Source: Hyphomicrobiales bacterium
Lineage (GTDB): Bacteria > Pseudomonadota > Alphaproteobacteria > Rhizobiales > Rhizobiaceae
Assembly (NCBI GenBank): GCA_900473805.1
Contig: UCMS01000032.1
Location: forward strand, 62,001 to 126,000
Direction: 5' to 3'
Length of the DNA stretch: 64,000 nucleotides
Part shown: one piece after another, positions 57,414 through 64,000 of the stretch
How positions within the stretch are numbered: position 1 is the first letter of the stretch
Layout of the letters: each line of letters opens with the position of its first letter
Program-made: the position numbers and the translations under genes
Notes under the pieces: generated by a model
What the model was told of the DNA's origin: nothing
What the model saw: the letters and a program-made list of their open reading frames with translations, nothing else
Database searches by the model: none

Positions 57414-57775
57414 TACGCAATCAGCTCCTTGTAGGCGGCCTCGTCGAGCAGCGCGTCGGCGTCAGCGGGATTGGCGAGCTTCAGCTTGAAGAACCAGGCA
57501 GCCCCTTCCGGATCGGAATTGACCAGCGAGGGGTCGTCGACGATCGCCTGGTTGATCTCGACCACCTCGCCATCAAGCGGGCAGTAGACGTCGGAGGCCG
57601 CCTTGACGCTCTCGACGGTCGCGGCGCTGGCATCCTTCTTGAAGCTTGCGCCTTCTTCCGGCAGTTCGACGAAGACGAGATCGCCGAGCTGGCCTGCGGC
57701 ATGGGTCGTGATGCCAACGGTCGCAACGCCGTCTTCGATCTTCAGCCATTCGTGTTCAGCGGTGAATTTCAGCAT
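57413..57775 (-). CDS. gcvH: Glycine cleavage system H protein
   Basis: This 120-residue protein carries the lipoate arm. The lipoyl-Lys is in [12 protein letters not shown] (about 62). [19 protein letters not shown] and the C-terminal [20 protein letters not shown] are family hallmarks. It shuttles the aminomethyl between GcvP and GcvT. It follows gcvT by 20 bp. Confidence 0.96.
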   Translation of the reverse strand: MLKFTAEHEWLKIEDGVATVGITTHAAGQLGDLVFVELPEEGASFKKDASAATVESVKAASDVYCPLDGEVVEINQAIVDDPSLVNSDPEGAAWFFKLKLANPADADALLDEAAYKELIA

Positions 57776-57795
57776 GAGTTCTCTCCGGAGATTTT

Positions 57796-58935
57796 TTAGC
57801 GTTTGTAGGTGGGGGTGACGAAAGGAAGGGCGGTGACGGTGAGGGGCAGATACTTGCCGCGCACATCAGCGAAAACCTGGGTGCCGGGCGCGGCCATGGC
57901 GGTCGGCACGTAACCCATGGCAATCGGTCCCTCGGCGCTAGGGCCGAAGCCGCCCGAGGAGACATGACCGATCTCGGTGAGACCTTCAGCATCGGCGAAG
58001 AGCTTGGCCGGCGGACGCACCGGAGCCTTGCCCTCGGGCTTCAGGCCGACGCGGCGGCGGGAAACGCCGTTTTCGAGCTCGCCGAGGATGCGGCTCGCGC
58101 CCGGAAAGCCGCCCTCACGAGCGCCGCCTGAGCGGCGGACCTTCTGGATGCCCCATTCGATCGAGGCTTCGACAGGCGAGGTCGTGGTGTCGATATCGTT
58201 GCCATAGAGGCAGAGCCCGGCTTCGAGGCGCAGCGAATCACGGGCGCCGAGACCAATGGGCTGACACTCCGGCTGGCCGAGCAGCGCCTTGGCGAGTTCT
58301 GTCGCGCGAGAGGCGGGCACTGAGATCTCGAAACCATCCTCGCCGGAATAACCGGTGCGCGAGACGAGGGCAGGGATCTCGCCCAGGATAAGCTCGCGTA
58401 CATCCATGAACTTCATGGCGGTGACATCGGGGTTGAATGTCGCGAGAACGGCTTCCGCTTTCGGCCCTTGAAGGGCGAGAAGCGCCCGGTCGTCATGCAC
58501 GAGAACCTGCACACCTGCCGGAAGCTTTGCCCTGAGATGAGCAATATCGGCATCCTTGCAGCCGGCATTGACCACGACGAGCAGGCGATCGCCCAGCCGC
58601 GAGATCATCAGGTCATCGAGGATGCCGCCGTTGTCGTCGGTGAAGAAGCCATAGCGCTGGCGACCGTCCTTGAGGCCGAGGATATCGACCGGGACCAGCG
58701 TTTCCAGCGCTTTCGCCGCGTCCTCATAACTGCCGGAGGCGGCGACGAGTTCGACCTGGCCCATGTGCGAAACGTCAAAGAGACCGGCGGCGGCGCGGGT
58801 ATGGAGATGTTCCTTCAACACGCCGGCCGGATACTGCACCGGCATGTCGTAGCCGGCAAAGGGCACCATCTTGGCGCCGAGCGACACGTGGAAATCATAA
58901 AGGGGGGTGCGTTTCAGTTGGGTCTGTTCGTCCAA
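57796..58935 (-). CDS. gcvT: Aminomethyltransferase, GcvT
   Basis: This 379-residue T-protein uses THF to release methylene-THF and ammonia from the H-protein. It has the start [20 protein letters not shown], the [12 protein letters not shown] segment, [13 protein letters not shown] with catalytic Asp nearby and [20 protein letters not shown]. The start is TTG 58935, preceded by GGAGG 7 bases upstream. The open frame runs up to 59139, but that part lies inside a riboswitch. It is first in the gcv operon. Confidence 0.94.
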   Translation of the reverse strand: MDEQTQLKRTPLYDFHVSLGAKMVPFAGYDMPVQYPAGVLKEHLHTRAAAGLFDVSHMGQVELVAASGSYEDAAKALETLVPVDILGLKDGRQRYGFFTDDNGGILDDLMISRLGDRLLVVVNAGCKDADIAHLRAKLPAGVQVLVHDDRALLALQGPKAEAVLATFNPDVTAMKFMDVRELILGEIPALVSRTGYSGEDGFEISVPASRATELAKALLGQPECQPIGLGARDSLRLEAGLCLYGNDIDTTTSPVEASIEWGIQKVRRSGGAREGGFPGASRILGELENGVSRRRVGLKPEGKAPVRPPAKLFADAEGLTEIGHVSSGGFGPSAEGPIAMGYVPTAMAAPGTQVFADVRGKYLPLTVTALPFVTPTYKR

Positions 58936-59000
58936 GACGTCGCCTCCGGGTTTCGCGCTCGCGCGCTTGCTCAAGTCTGGGCACGGTTGTGCCGGTTCAT

Positions 59001-59160
59001 GAGCCCCCTCTGTCCTTGTGCCTGAGATTGTTATCCCTTCGGCTTGGTCCGCTTTGGAAACGGGCCTCTCTCCAGAGTGCAGTCGACGCCTTGTGGTCCT
59101 TTTGCCTGAGAGTTTCCGGGGCGGTTGCTCCTTCGGCACCGGAGTAAACCGGTTTCTCCC
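59001..59160 (-). promoter_or_regulatory. Tandem glycine riboswitch of the gcvTHP operon
   Basis: The minus strand carries two glycine-aptamer copies. The first (about 59160-59092) holds GCCGAAGGAGCAA and CTCAGGCAAAAGGACC. The second (about 59077-59001) holds GCCGAAGGGATAAC and CTCAGGCACAAGGACAGAG. These are the conserved core segments of gcvT-type riboswitches, in the normal order and spacing, 65 bases before the gcvT start. Glycine binding should raise expression of the operon. Confidence 0.95.
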
Positions 59161-59355
59161 AACAAGGTCTGATCCGCATTATCTGGCGGGACATGGGCTT
59201 GGCAAGAGGGCGCGTCGCTTGCGAGCAAATATTTGTCGCTGACGGGTACTGTTTGCGACAGCGCAAGCATCGGAGCACTTGTCGACGGGCGCGGCATCTC
59301 GCCGCTTGGCTTGGCGCACGCATCGCGATAAAGCAGGGGGGAAACGGGGACACCA

Positions 59356-59727
59356 ATGAAGCCTAAGGTCACGACAGCTGCCAGGATCCTGCGCATCTTC
59401 TGCGCCATGGTCTTCCTCTGCGTGGGCTTCGCGCACCGGACCCCGGTCGCCGTTGCGACCGATGTCCTGTCCGTCGTCTACAGCCTGCCCGATGGCAGTT
59501 TCGCCGACCTCTGCATTGCAGATCGCGGTGAAAAGCATGGCAAGGCGGTTCAAGATTGCGAAGCCTGCCGTCTGGCTGGCACCGTGCTTCTCCCGTCCCC
59601 CGCCGACAACGCCTGGCTGCTCAGCGTTTTTGCCAACCTGGGAGCGGTAAAGCCGCTCGAACCGCCGGTTCGTTTGGCCTATGTCCTGGACCGTCCGCGT
59701 CTGCGAGGTCCGCCTCTCTCCGCCTGA
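59356..59727 (+). CDS. DUF2946-like secreted protein
   Basis: This 123-residue protein has an N-terminal signal-like helix (LRIFCAMVFLCVGFAHR) and a mature part with DLCIADRGEKHGKAVQDC and EACRLAGTVLLP. The pattern of Cys pairs and a short His-containing segment resembles DUF2946, a family often linked to copper-responsive operons. It is followed by the DUF1775-PCuAC gene after 70 bp. A role in copper handling is inferred from that neighbour. The family call is moderate. Confidence 0.6.
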   Translation: MKPKVTTAARILRIFCAMVFLCVGFAHRTPVAVATDVLSVVYSLPDGSFADLCIADRGEKHGKAVQDCEACRLAGTVLLPSPADNAWLLSVFANLGAVKPLEPPVRLAYVLDRPRLRGPPLSA

Positions 59728-59797
59728 TCCATCGCACTGCATCAGATGAATTGAGGACACCGCTGGTCGCGAGCGCGCCGCGGAACGGAGAATGACC

Positions 59798-60847
59798 ATG
59801 AAGACCAGATTGATTGTCGCCACCAGCCTCGTCGCACTCGCCTCGACCGGCTCGGCGCTTGCCCACGCCACGTTCGCCAATGGCCCGGTTGCGGTGGGCG
59901 CCTATGTCGCCGCCACTCTGCAGGTTCCGCATGGCTGCGACGGCAAGGCCACCAATGAAGTCCGCATCAAGCTGCCTGAAGGCTTCATCTCGGCAAAGCC
60001 GATGGTCAAGCCGGGCTGGGAAATCGAGGTAATCAAGGGCGACTACCAGAATAGCTATGACAACCACGGCAAGGCAGTGACGTCCGGCCCGGTCGAGATC
60101 CGTTTCAAGAACGGCGACCTGCCGGACGACTTTTACGACACCTTCACCGTCTACGGGAAGGTCGCAGCCGGTGATCCGGCAACCGGTCTTGCATTCCCGA
60201 CGGTTCAATTGTGCGGTGCCGACGACAAGGTGTCCTGGGAAGAGATTGCCGCCCCCGGCCAGAACCCCCATGATCTGAAGGGGCCGGCACCGGTTCTGCA
60301 GCTTGTTGCGGCCGAGGGCGATGAGCATGCCGGTCACGGCACCCATGCCGGACATGGCGATCAGCCGGCCGCGGCCGACGCGCATGCTGGCCATGGTGGT
60401 CACGATGCCCACGCGGGACATGGCGATCACATGGCAGCGACCAATCCGGGTGGCTTCGAAGCCGTGACTGTCGGCGACCTCGAACTGACGGCAGGCTTCA
60501 CCAAGGCCATGCTGCCGGGGCAGCCGGTCGGCGGCGGCTTCGTCACGATCACCAACAGAGGTGCAAGCGACGACCGGCTCGTCTCCGCGACCTCAGACCG
60601 CGCCGGCGAGGTGCAGCTGCATGAAATGGCGATGCAGGGCGATGTGATGAAGATGCGGCAATTGCCGGATGGAATTCCGGTTCCTGCCGGCCAGACGGTG
60701 GAACTGGTTCCCGGTGGTCTCCACTTGATGTTCTTCAAGGTGGCCGAACCCTTCCAGGAAGGTCAGTCCGTCAAGGTGACGCTCACCTTTGAAAAGGCGG
60801 GCAATGTCGACGTCGTGCTGCCGGTTGGTCCCGCCAAGGCCAACTGA
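59798..60847 (+). CDS. DUF1775 (YcnI-like) - PCuAC copper chaperone fusion with a His-rich linker
   Basis: This 349-residue periplasmic protein has a signal peptide ending at ALA, so the mature chain starts with His (HATFANGPV), as in YcnI. The DUF1775 domain spans about 23-165, including PGWEIEV with a conserved Trp. A linker with repeats of HAGHG follows (about 174-212). The C-terminal PCuAC domain (about 215-349) has the copper ligands HxxxxxxxxxxM and HLM (H-X10-M-X22-H-X-M). PCuAC delivers copper to cytochrome oxidase. The GGAG at 59787-59790 serves ATG 59798 better than ATG 59792. The linker would bind metal. Confidence 0.9.
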   Translation: MKTRLIVATSLVALASTGSALAHATFANGPVAVGAYVAATLQVPHGCDGKATNEVRIKLPEGFISAKPMVKPGWEIEVIKGDYQNSYDNHGKAVTSGPVEIRFKNGDLPDDFYDTFTVYGKVAAGDPATGLAFPTVQLCGADDKVSWEEIAAPGQNPHDLKGPAPVLQLVAAEGDEHAGHGTHAGHGDQPAAADAHAGHGGHDAHAGHGDHMAATNPGGFEAVTVGDLELTAGFTKAMLPGQPVGGGFVTITNRGASDDRLVSATSDRAGEVQLHEMAMQGDVMKMRQLPDGIPVPAGQTVELVPGGLHLMFFKVAEPFQEGQSVKVTLTFEKAGNVDVVLPVGPAKAN

Positions 60848-60870
60848 TCAAGCCCGCGCTGCGTGAAACG

Positions 60871-60901
60871 AAAAGACCGCGACCGGGGACGGTCGCGGTC
60901 T
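60871..60901 (-). terminator. Terminator for the minus-strand gene at 60924
   Basis: AGACCGCGACC and GGTCGCGGTCT form an 11-bp stem (60874-60884 and 60891-60901). On the minus strand TTT follows, so it mainly serves the gene on that strand, 23 bp after its stop; it may also slow the plus-strand transcript. Confidence 0.7.
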
Positions 60902-60923
60902 CATGCCTGTGCGCAGAGGCTGT

Positions 60924-61199
60924 TCAGGCAACGGAATTCTTGTAGGCGTCGATCGTCTCCTTCAAGCTTGCCTGCTCGAAACGCTGTTGGCTTGAGGTTA
61001 GGAAATACAACGCCAACGCCGGCGGTTGCACGACGCTGACGAGCGCCCTCAGACGAAGATCGTCCCCTCGGGCCGCCTTTTCCGCAAGCACCCGGGTGTG
61101 GTCCTCGACATAGGACGCGCGCGAGACGCGCTGCGGGGGCTTGATAGGCTCCATCGCGTAGGCCGCGGTATTGGCAGAGACTGTGACAACTTGTGTCAT
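60924..61199 (-). CDS. Hypothetical protein
   Basis: This 91-residue protein starts MTQVVTVSANTAAYAMEPIK and has a middle part with charged residues and the helix ETIDAYKNSVA at the end. No membrane helix or clear family was seen; the starts at 61214 and 61229 are also in frame. A terminator follows. It is convergent with the DUF1775-PCuAC gene and divergent from the hemG-like gene. The codon pattern is fair and the function unknown. Confidence 0.6.
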   Translation of the reverse strand: MTQVVTVSANTAAYAMEPIKPPQRVSRASYVEDHTRVLAEKAARGDDLRLRALVSVVQPPALALYFLTSSQQRFEQASLKETIDAYKNSVA

Positions 61200-61331
61200 G
61201 GGTGTGTTCCGCATGTTACATAATGACATTAGAATAAACTACGCCCATCTATGCATCTTTAAGTCGAACGCGGACATTTGAGTAAAGCTTGAGTGACCAA
61301 ACAGGCTGATTCTGCGGGGTTTTTCGCTCGT

Positions 61332-61345
61332 TTGCGGCAGATCAA
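61332..61345 (+). promoter_or_regulatory. Anaerobox-like (FNR/FixK) site upstream of the hemG-like gene
   Basis: TTGCGGCAGATCAA matches TTGAT-N4-ATCAA at 8 of 10 fixed positions. It is centred about 68 bp before the hemG-like start. FixK/FnrN-type regulators control rhizobial genes under low oxygen. One-site matches of this length can occur by chance. Confidence 0.4.
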
Positions 61346-61406
61346 GGCGCCCCTCGCCAAACGCCGTAGCCTTGGCTTCATCCTTTGGAGACAGGAGCCA
61401 TAGACC

Positions 61407-61943
61407 ATGATCATCCTTGTCGGATATGCAACGGTGGAGGGCCAGTCGCGCAAGATCGCCGAGGCCCTGGCTGCGGACATCGAAGCGGGCGGCGATCGGG
61501 CATTGATGTTCGATGTCGGCCTCGGCGGTGAGTTTGCCCTCGGGCGGCCTGATGCTGCCATTCTCTGCGCCCCCATTCATGCAGCCCGCTACCCCGCATC
61601 CTTCGTCGCCTTCGTCCGGCAGGAAGCGGCATGGCTGAACAGTGTGCCGTCGGCCTTCGTATCGGTGACACTGCTGATCCGCAGCGAACTGGAAGAGGAG
61701 CGCCAGGAGGCGCGGCATTTCCCCGATGCTCTGCTCGCTGAGACCGGCTGGAAGCCTGCCCTTGTGCATCATGCGGCCGGCGCGCTTCGATACAGCGAAT
61801 ATGATTTTTTCAAACGCTGGATGATGAAACGCATGGCGGCGCAGGAAAAGGCGCCGACAGATAGCCGTCGCGACCACGAATTCACCGACTGGGAGACGCT
61901 GCGCCGGTTTGTCGAGGACTTTCGCGCGGCCGTGAGGGCTTGA
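61407..61943 (+). CDS. hemG: HemG-like flavodoxin-domain protein
   Basis: This 178-residue flavodoxin-fold protein is like HemG, the menaquinone-dependent protoporphyrinogen oxidase of E. coli. The start MIILVGYATVEGQSRKIAEA has the FMN phosphate loop. SVPSAFVSVTLLIRSE, GALRYSEYDFFKRWMMKRM and the end FTDWETLRRFVEDF match HemG in order. The protein would act on the membrane side in haem synthesis. GACAGGAG lies just upstream of the start. A lone flavodoxin of another role cannot be excluded. Confidence 0.8.
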   Translation: MIILVGYATVEGQSRKIAEALAADIEAGGDRALMFDVGLGGEFALGRPDAAILCAPIHAARYPASFVAFVRQEAAWLNSVPSAFVSVTLLIRSELEEERQEARHFPDALLAETGWKPALVHHAAGALRYSEYDFFKRWMMKRMAAQEKAPTDSRRDHEFTDWETLRRFVEDFRAAVRA

Positions 61944-61998
61944 CGGCGGGCTTCGCTGGCATTTGAACCGGTGCATTGCTCATGCATCGGAGGCCACC

Positions 61999-62376
61999 AT
62001 GTTCCACATCCTGCTCGTCGCCCTCGGCGGCGCGATCGGCTCGGTCGCGCGTTACCTCGTTGGTCTCGGCATGACCCGTCTGATGGGCCTGTCCTTTCCC
62101 TGGGGCACCCTGACGGTCAACATCGTCGGTTCCTTTGCTATCGGCATCCTCACCGAGCTGGTCGCCCGCCGGTTCGACGCGTCCGCCGAACTTCGACTTC
62201 TGATCGTCGTCGGCTTCCTCGGTGGCTTCACGACATTCTCCTCATTCTCACTCGACACGATGGCGCTGATCGAGCGTGGCGCGACCGCCTCTGCCTTCGC
62301 CTATGTCGCAGCAAGCCTCGTGCTGGCCCTCGGGGCCGCATTCGCGGGGCTTTTGCTGGGCCGCAGCCTGTTCTGA
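61999..62376 (+). CDS. crcB: Fluoride exporter CrcB/Fluc
   Basis: This 125-residue four-helix membrane protein forms a dimeric fluoride channel. Signature segments are LGGAIGSVARYLV, GTLTVNIVGSFAIGIL and VGFLGGFTTFSSFSLD with the phenylalanine/threonine pore residues. GGAGG precedes the ATG. No fluoride riboswitch was seen in the short gap upstream. Confidence 0.95.
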   Translation: MFHILLVALGGAIGSVARYLVGLGMTRLMGLSFPWGTLTVNIVGSFAIGILTELVARRFDASAELRLLIVVGFLGGFTTFSSFSLDTMALIERGATASAFAYVAASLVLALGAAFAGLLLGRSLF

Positions 62377-62472
62377 GACGCCCATTTCATTTCTGCTTTC
62401 CCTTCCGGGCCGAAATCAACTAAAGGCTCCGGACAAAGGGCAATGCCCGCTTGCAAGAACGAAAGAACCGAG

Positions 62473-63462
62473 ATGGCCGGCATCGAACATATCACCGTGG
62501 AGGCAGACGAGGCCGGCATGCGCCTCGACCGCTGGTTCAAGATCCACTATCCGGGTCTCGGCTTCGGCGCGTTGCAGAAACTGCTGCGCTCCGGCCAGGT
62601 GCGTGTCGACGGCGGTCGCGTCAAGACCGATGCCCGCGTCCAGCCCGGCCAGGTCGTGCGCATTCCGCCCATGGATGTCGACGCGAAGAAGACCGGCCCG
62701 ATCGCCAGCCACGACCTGAAACATGGCGACGACCACGAGCTCCTGTCGCGCATGCTCCTGCACGAAGACGAGAAGGTCTTTGTCTTGAACAAGCCCGCCG
62801 GCCTTGCCGTGCAGGGTGGCTCCGGTCTGACGCGCCATATCGACAAGATGCTCGAAGCCTGGACCAGCCGAAAGGGCGAAAAGCCTCGTCTCGTGCACCG
62901 TCTCGACCGCGACACCTCCGGCGTGCTCGTCGTGGCGCGCACGCGCGGCGCCGCCCAGAAGCTGACGGCAGCCTTCCGCGAGCGCGACACCAAGAAGATC
63001 TACTGGTCTCTGGTAAAGGGCGTTCCGCGCAAGCACGAGGACAAGATCTCGACCTGGCTCACCAAGGACCAGACCGACGAGGGCGACCGCATGCGCGTCT
63101 GCAAGCATGGCGAGGAGGGGGCGGATCACGCCGTGTCCTACTACCGTGTCATCGACACGGCGGCCCAGAACCTCGCCTGGCTGGAGATGGAACCTTATAC
63201 CGGCCGTACCCACCAGCTGCGCGTCCATGCGCTGCATATCGGCCACCCGATCATCGGCGACCCCAAGTATTTCATCGATGACCACAACTGGGATTTCCCC
63301 GGCGGTATCCAGAAGCGCCTGCATCTGCATGCCCGCCACATCGACCTGCCGCATCCGAACGGCGGTCGGCTGAAGGTCACGGCGCCGCTGTCGCCGCACA
63401 TGGTGCAAAGCTGGAACCTGCTCGGCTTCGACCAGGCGGATGGGGACAGGGACGCCGAATGA
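62473..63462 (+). CDS. rluC: Ribosomal large subunit pseudouridine synthase RluC/RluD type
   Basis: This 329-residue RluA-family enzyme has an N-terminal S4 domain (about 10-75, with GMRLDRWFKIHYPGLGFGAL) and a catalytic domain with Asp in HRLDRDTSGVLVV (about 149). The C-terminal YTGRTHQLRVHALHIGHPI is the RNA-binding region. Pseudouridine is made in 23S rRNA; RluC or RluD cannot be told apart for certain. ATG 62473 matches family alignment. It overlaps the HAD gene by 4 bp. Confidence 0.93.
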   Translation: MAGIEHITVEADEAGMRLDRWFKIHYPGLGFGALQKLLRSGQVRVDGGRVKTDARVQPGQVVRIPPMDVDAKKTGPIASHDLKHGDDHELLSRMLLHEDEKVFVLNKPAGLAVQGGSGLTRHIDKMLEAWTSRKGEKPRLVHRLDRDTSGVLVVARTRGAAQKLTAAFRERDTKKIYWSLVKGVPRKHEDKISTWLTKDQTDEGDRMRVCKHGEEGADHAVSYYRVIDTAAQNLAWLEMEPYTGRTHQLRVHALHIGHPIIGDPKYFIDDHNWDFPGGIQKRLHLHARHIDLPHPNGGRLKVTAPLSPHMVQSWNLLGFDQADGDRDAE

Positions 63463-64000
63463 AACTGGTTCTCTTCGATTGCGACGGCACGCTGGTCGAC
63501 AGCGCCGGCCTGATCCATGAAGTCATGCGCCACACCTTCCTGGCCTTCGGTAAACCCGAGCCAGCCGTGGAGACGACGAAGTCGATCATCGGCCTGACGC
63601 TCGACATCGCCATTGCCCGCATGGACAGCAAGCCGCATGCCGACGACGAGGCGGTCGCCATGGCCGCCCATTACAAGGCGATCTTTGCCGACGTGCGGCG
63701 CGCTTCCGGCTTCGGCGAAACGATGTTCGACGGTATCCGTGAGGTTCTGGACGCGCTCATTGCCCGCGACGACGTCTGGCTCGGCGCCGTCACCGGCAAG
63801 TCGCGGCGGGGGCTGGAGATGATCCTTGAAGGTCATGGCTTGAAGCCCCATTTCCTGTTCTGCCGCACGGCCGACGACTGTCCGTCCAAGCCACATCCGG
63901 CGATGGTCGCCGAATGCTGTGACGAGGCAGGCATCGTGCCAAGCGAGACGATCGTCATCGGCGACGCGATCTATGACATGCAGATGGCCAAGGCAGCCGG
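63459..64000 (+). CDS. HAD-family phosphatase (phosphoglycolate phosphatase-like), cut by window end
   Basis: The first 180 residues of a HAD-IA hydrolase are present. The catalytic loop is FDCDGTLVDS (Asp8 and Asp10). A cap with GLTLDIAIARM follows, then motif II VTGKSRRGLE (Thr), Lys in CPSKPHPAM and motif IV VIGDAIYDMQMAKAA. Its ATG overlaps the rluC stop (ATGA), so they are co-translated. In Rhizobiales this gene usually stays next to rluC. The substrate is unsure and the last residues are missing. Confidence 0.88.
   Translation, partial: MKLVLFDCDGTLVDSAGLIHEVMRHTFLAFGKPEPAVETTKSIIGLTLDIAIARMDSKPHADDEAVAMAAHYKAIFADVRRASGFGETMFDGIREVLDALIARDDVWLGAVTGKSRRGLEMILEGHGLKPHFLFCRTADDCPSKPHPAMVAECCDEAGIVPSETIVIGDAIYDMQMAKAA

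Noticed and set aside
54537-57434. 965-residue plus-strand open frame opposite gcvP
   Set aside because: Same effect on gcvP. The translation is Arg/Asp/His-rich with no recognisable fold, while gcvP has its PLP-lysine motif intact.
58936-59139. N-terminal extension of gcvT
   Set aside because: It runs through the second glycine aptamer. TTG at 58935 has an ideal ribosome site and matches family length.
60319-60440. DNA tandem repeat in the copper protein
   Set aside because: The HAGHG repeats at the protein level are the metal-binding linker; at the DNA level copies are too diverged to call a tandem repeat array.

Overview
The window looks like a stretch of a Rhizobiaceae-type alphaproteobacterial chromosome (Rhizobium/Agrobacterium/Sinorhizobium relatives). 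Base composition is high-GC with strong GC3, so nearly every real gene carries long antisense shadow reading frames. Lineage markers include ExoR (the rhizobial exopolysaccharide/ChvG regulator), a PopZ-like DUF2497 protein, rhizobial DUF1127 and DUF1236 proteins, and a suf operon preceded by an Irr-type iron control element. No phage, insertion sequence, CRISPR array or rRNA was seen. Most of the window is conserved housekeeping DNA interrupted by a few accessory insertions.

Layout. 1-5.9 kb: end of an unknown gene, tRNA-Cys, a small secreted protein, a PIMT-like methyltransferase, popZ and valS. 6.3-8.9 kb: a FadL-like outer-membrane protein and exoR. 8.9-13.3 kb: xthA and erpA (minus), divergent from dgt and argS. 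13.4-25.1 kb: a plus-strand housekeeping series with a giant SPOR protein, nagZ-scpA-scpB, a lone ABC ATPase, tatABC, serS, surE and pcm. 25.2-30 kb: an amidase (minus), an NlpD-like LysM/M23 lipoprotein and a DUF815 ATPase (minus). 30.2-34.9 kb: yajC-secDF followed by homologues of two mitochondrial complex I assembly factors. 35-40.3 kb: trmFO, DUF1127, tyrS, anmK and a patatin-like protein.

40.4-53.5 kb is the most interesting part. A PIN-toxin/antitoxin pair has its toxin frameshifted by a perfect 20-bp tandem duplication. It is followed by the iron-sulfur operon (cysteine desulfurase, sufB, an unknown TTG-started gene, sufC, sufD, sufS, sufT). sufA lies 4.3 kb further on, separated from sufT by a minus-strand pyrimidine-degradation operon rutABCDF. 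That rut operon carries a near-perfect sigma-54 promoter and a RutR-like operator. A hairpin-forming inverted repeat sits between rutC and rutD.

53.5-64 kb: a solitary FlgC-like protein, a DUF1236 protein, the glycine cleavage operon gcvT-gcvH-gcvP under a tandem glycine riboswitch, a copper-handling pair (DUF2946-like protein and a DUF1775-His-rich linker-PCuAC fusion), a HemG-like flavodoxin with an anaerobox-like site, crcB, rluC and a HAD phosphatase cut by the window end. Start codons were chosen by family alignment from memory, ribosome binding sites and overlaps. No database search was run.
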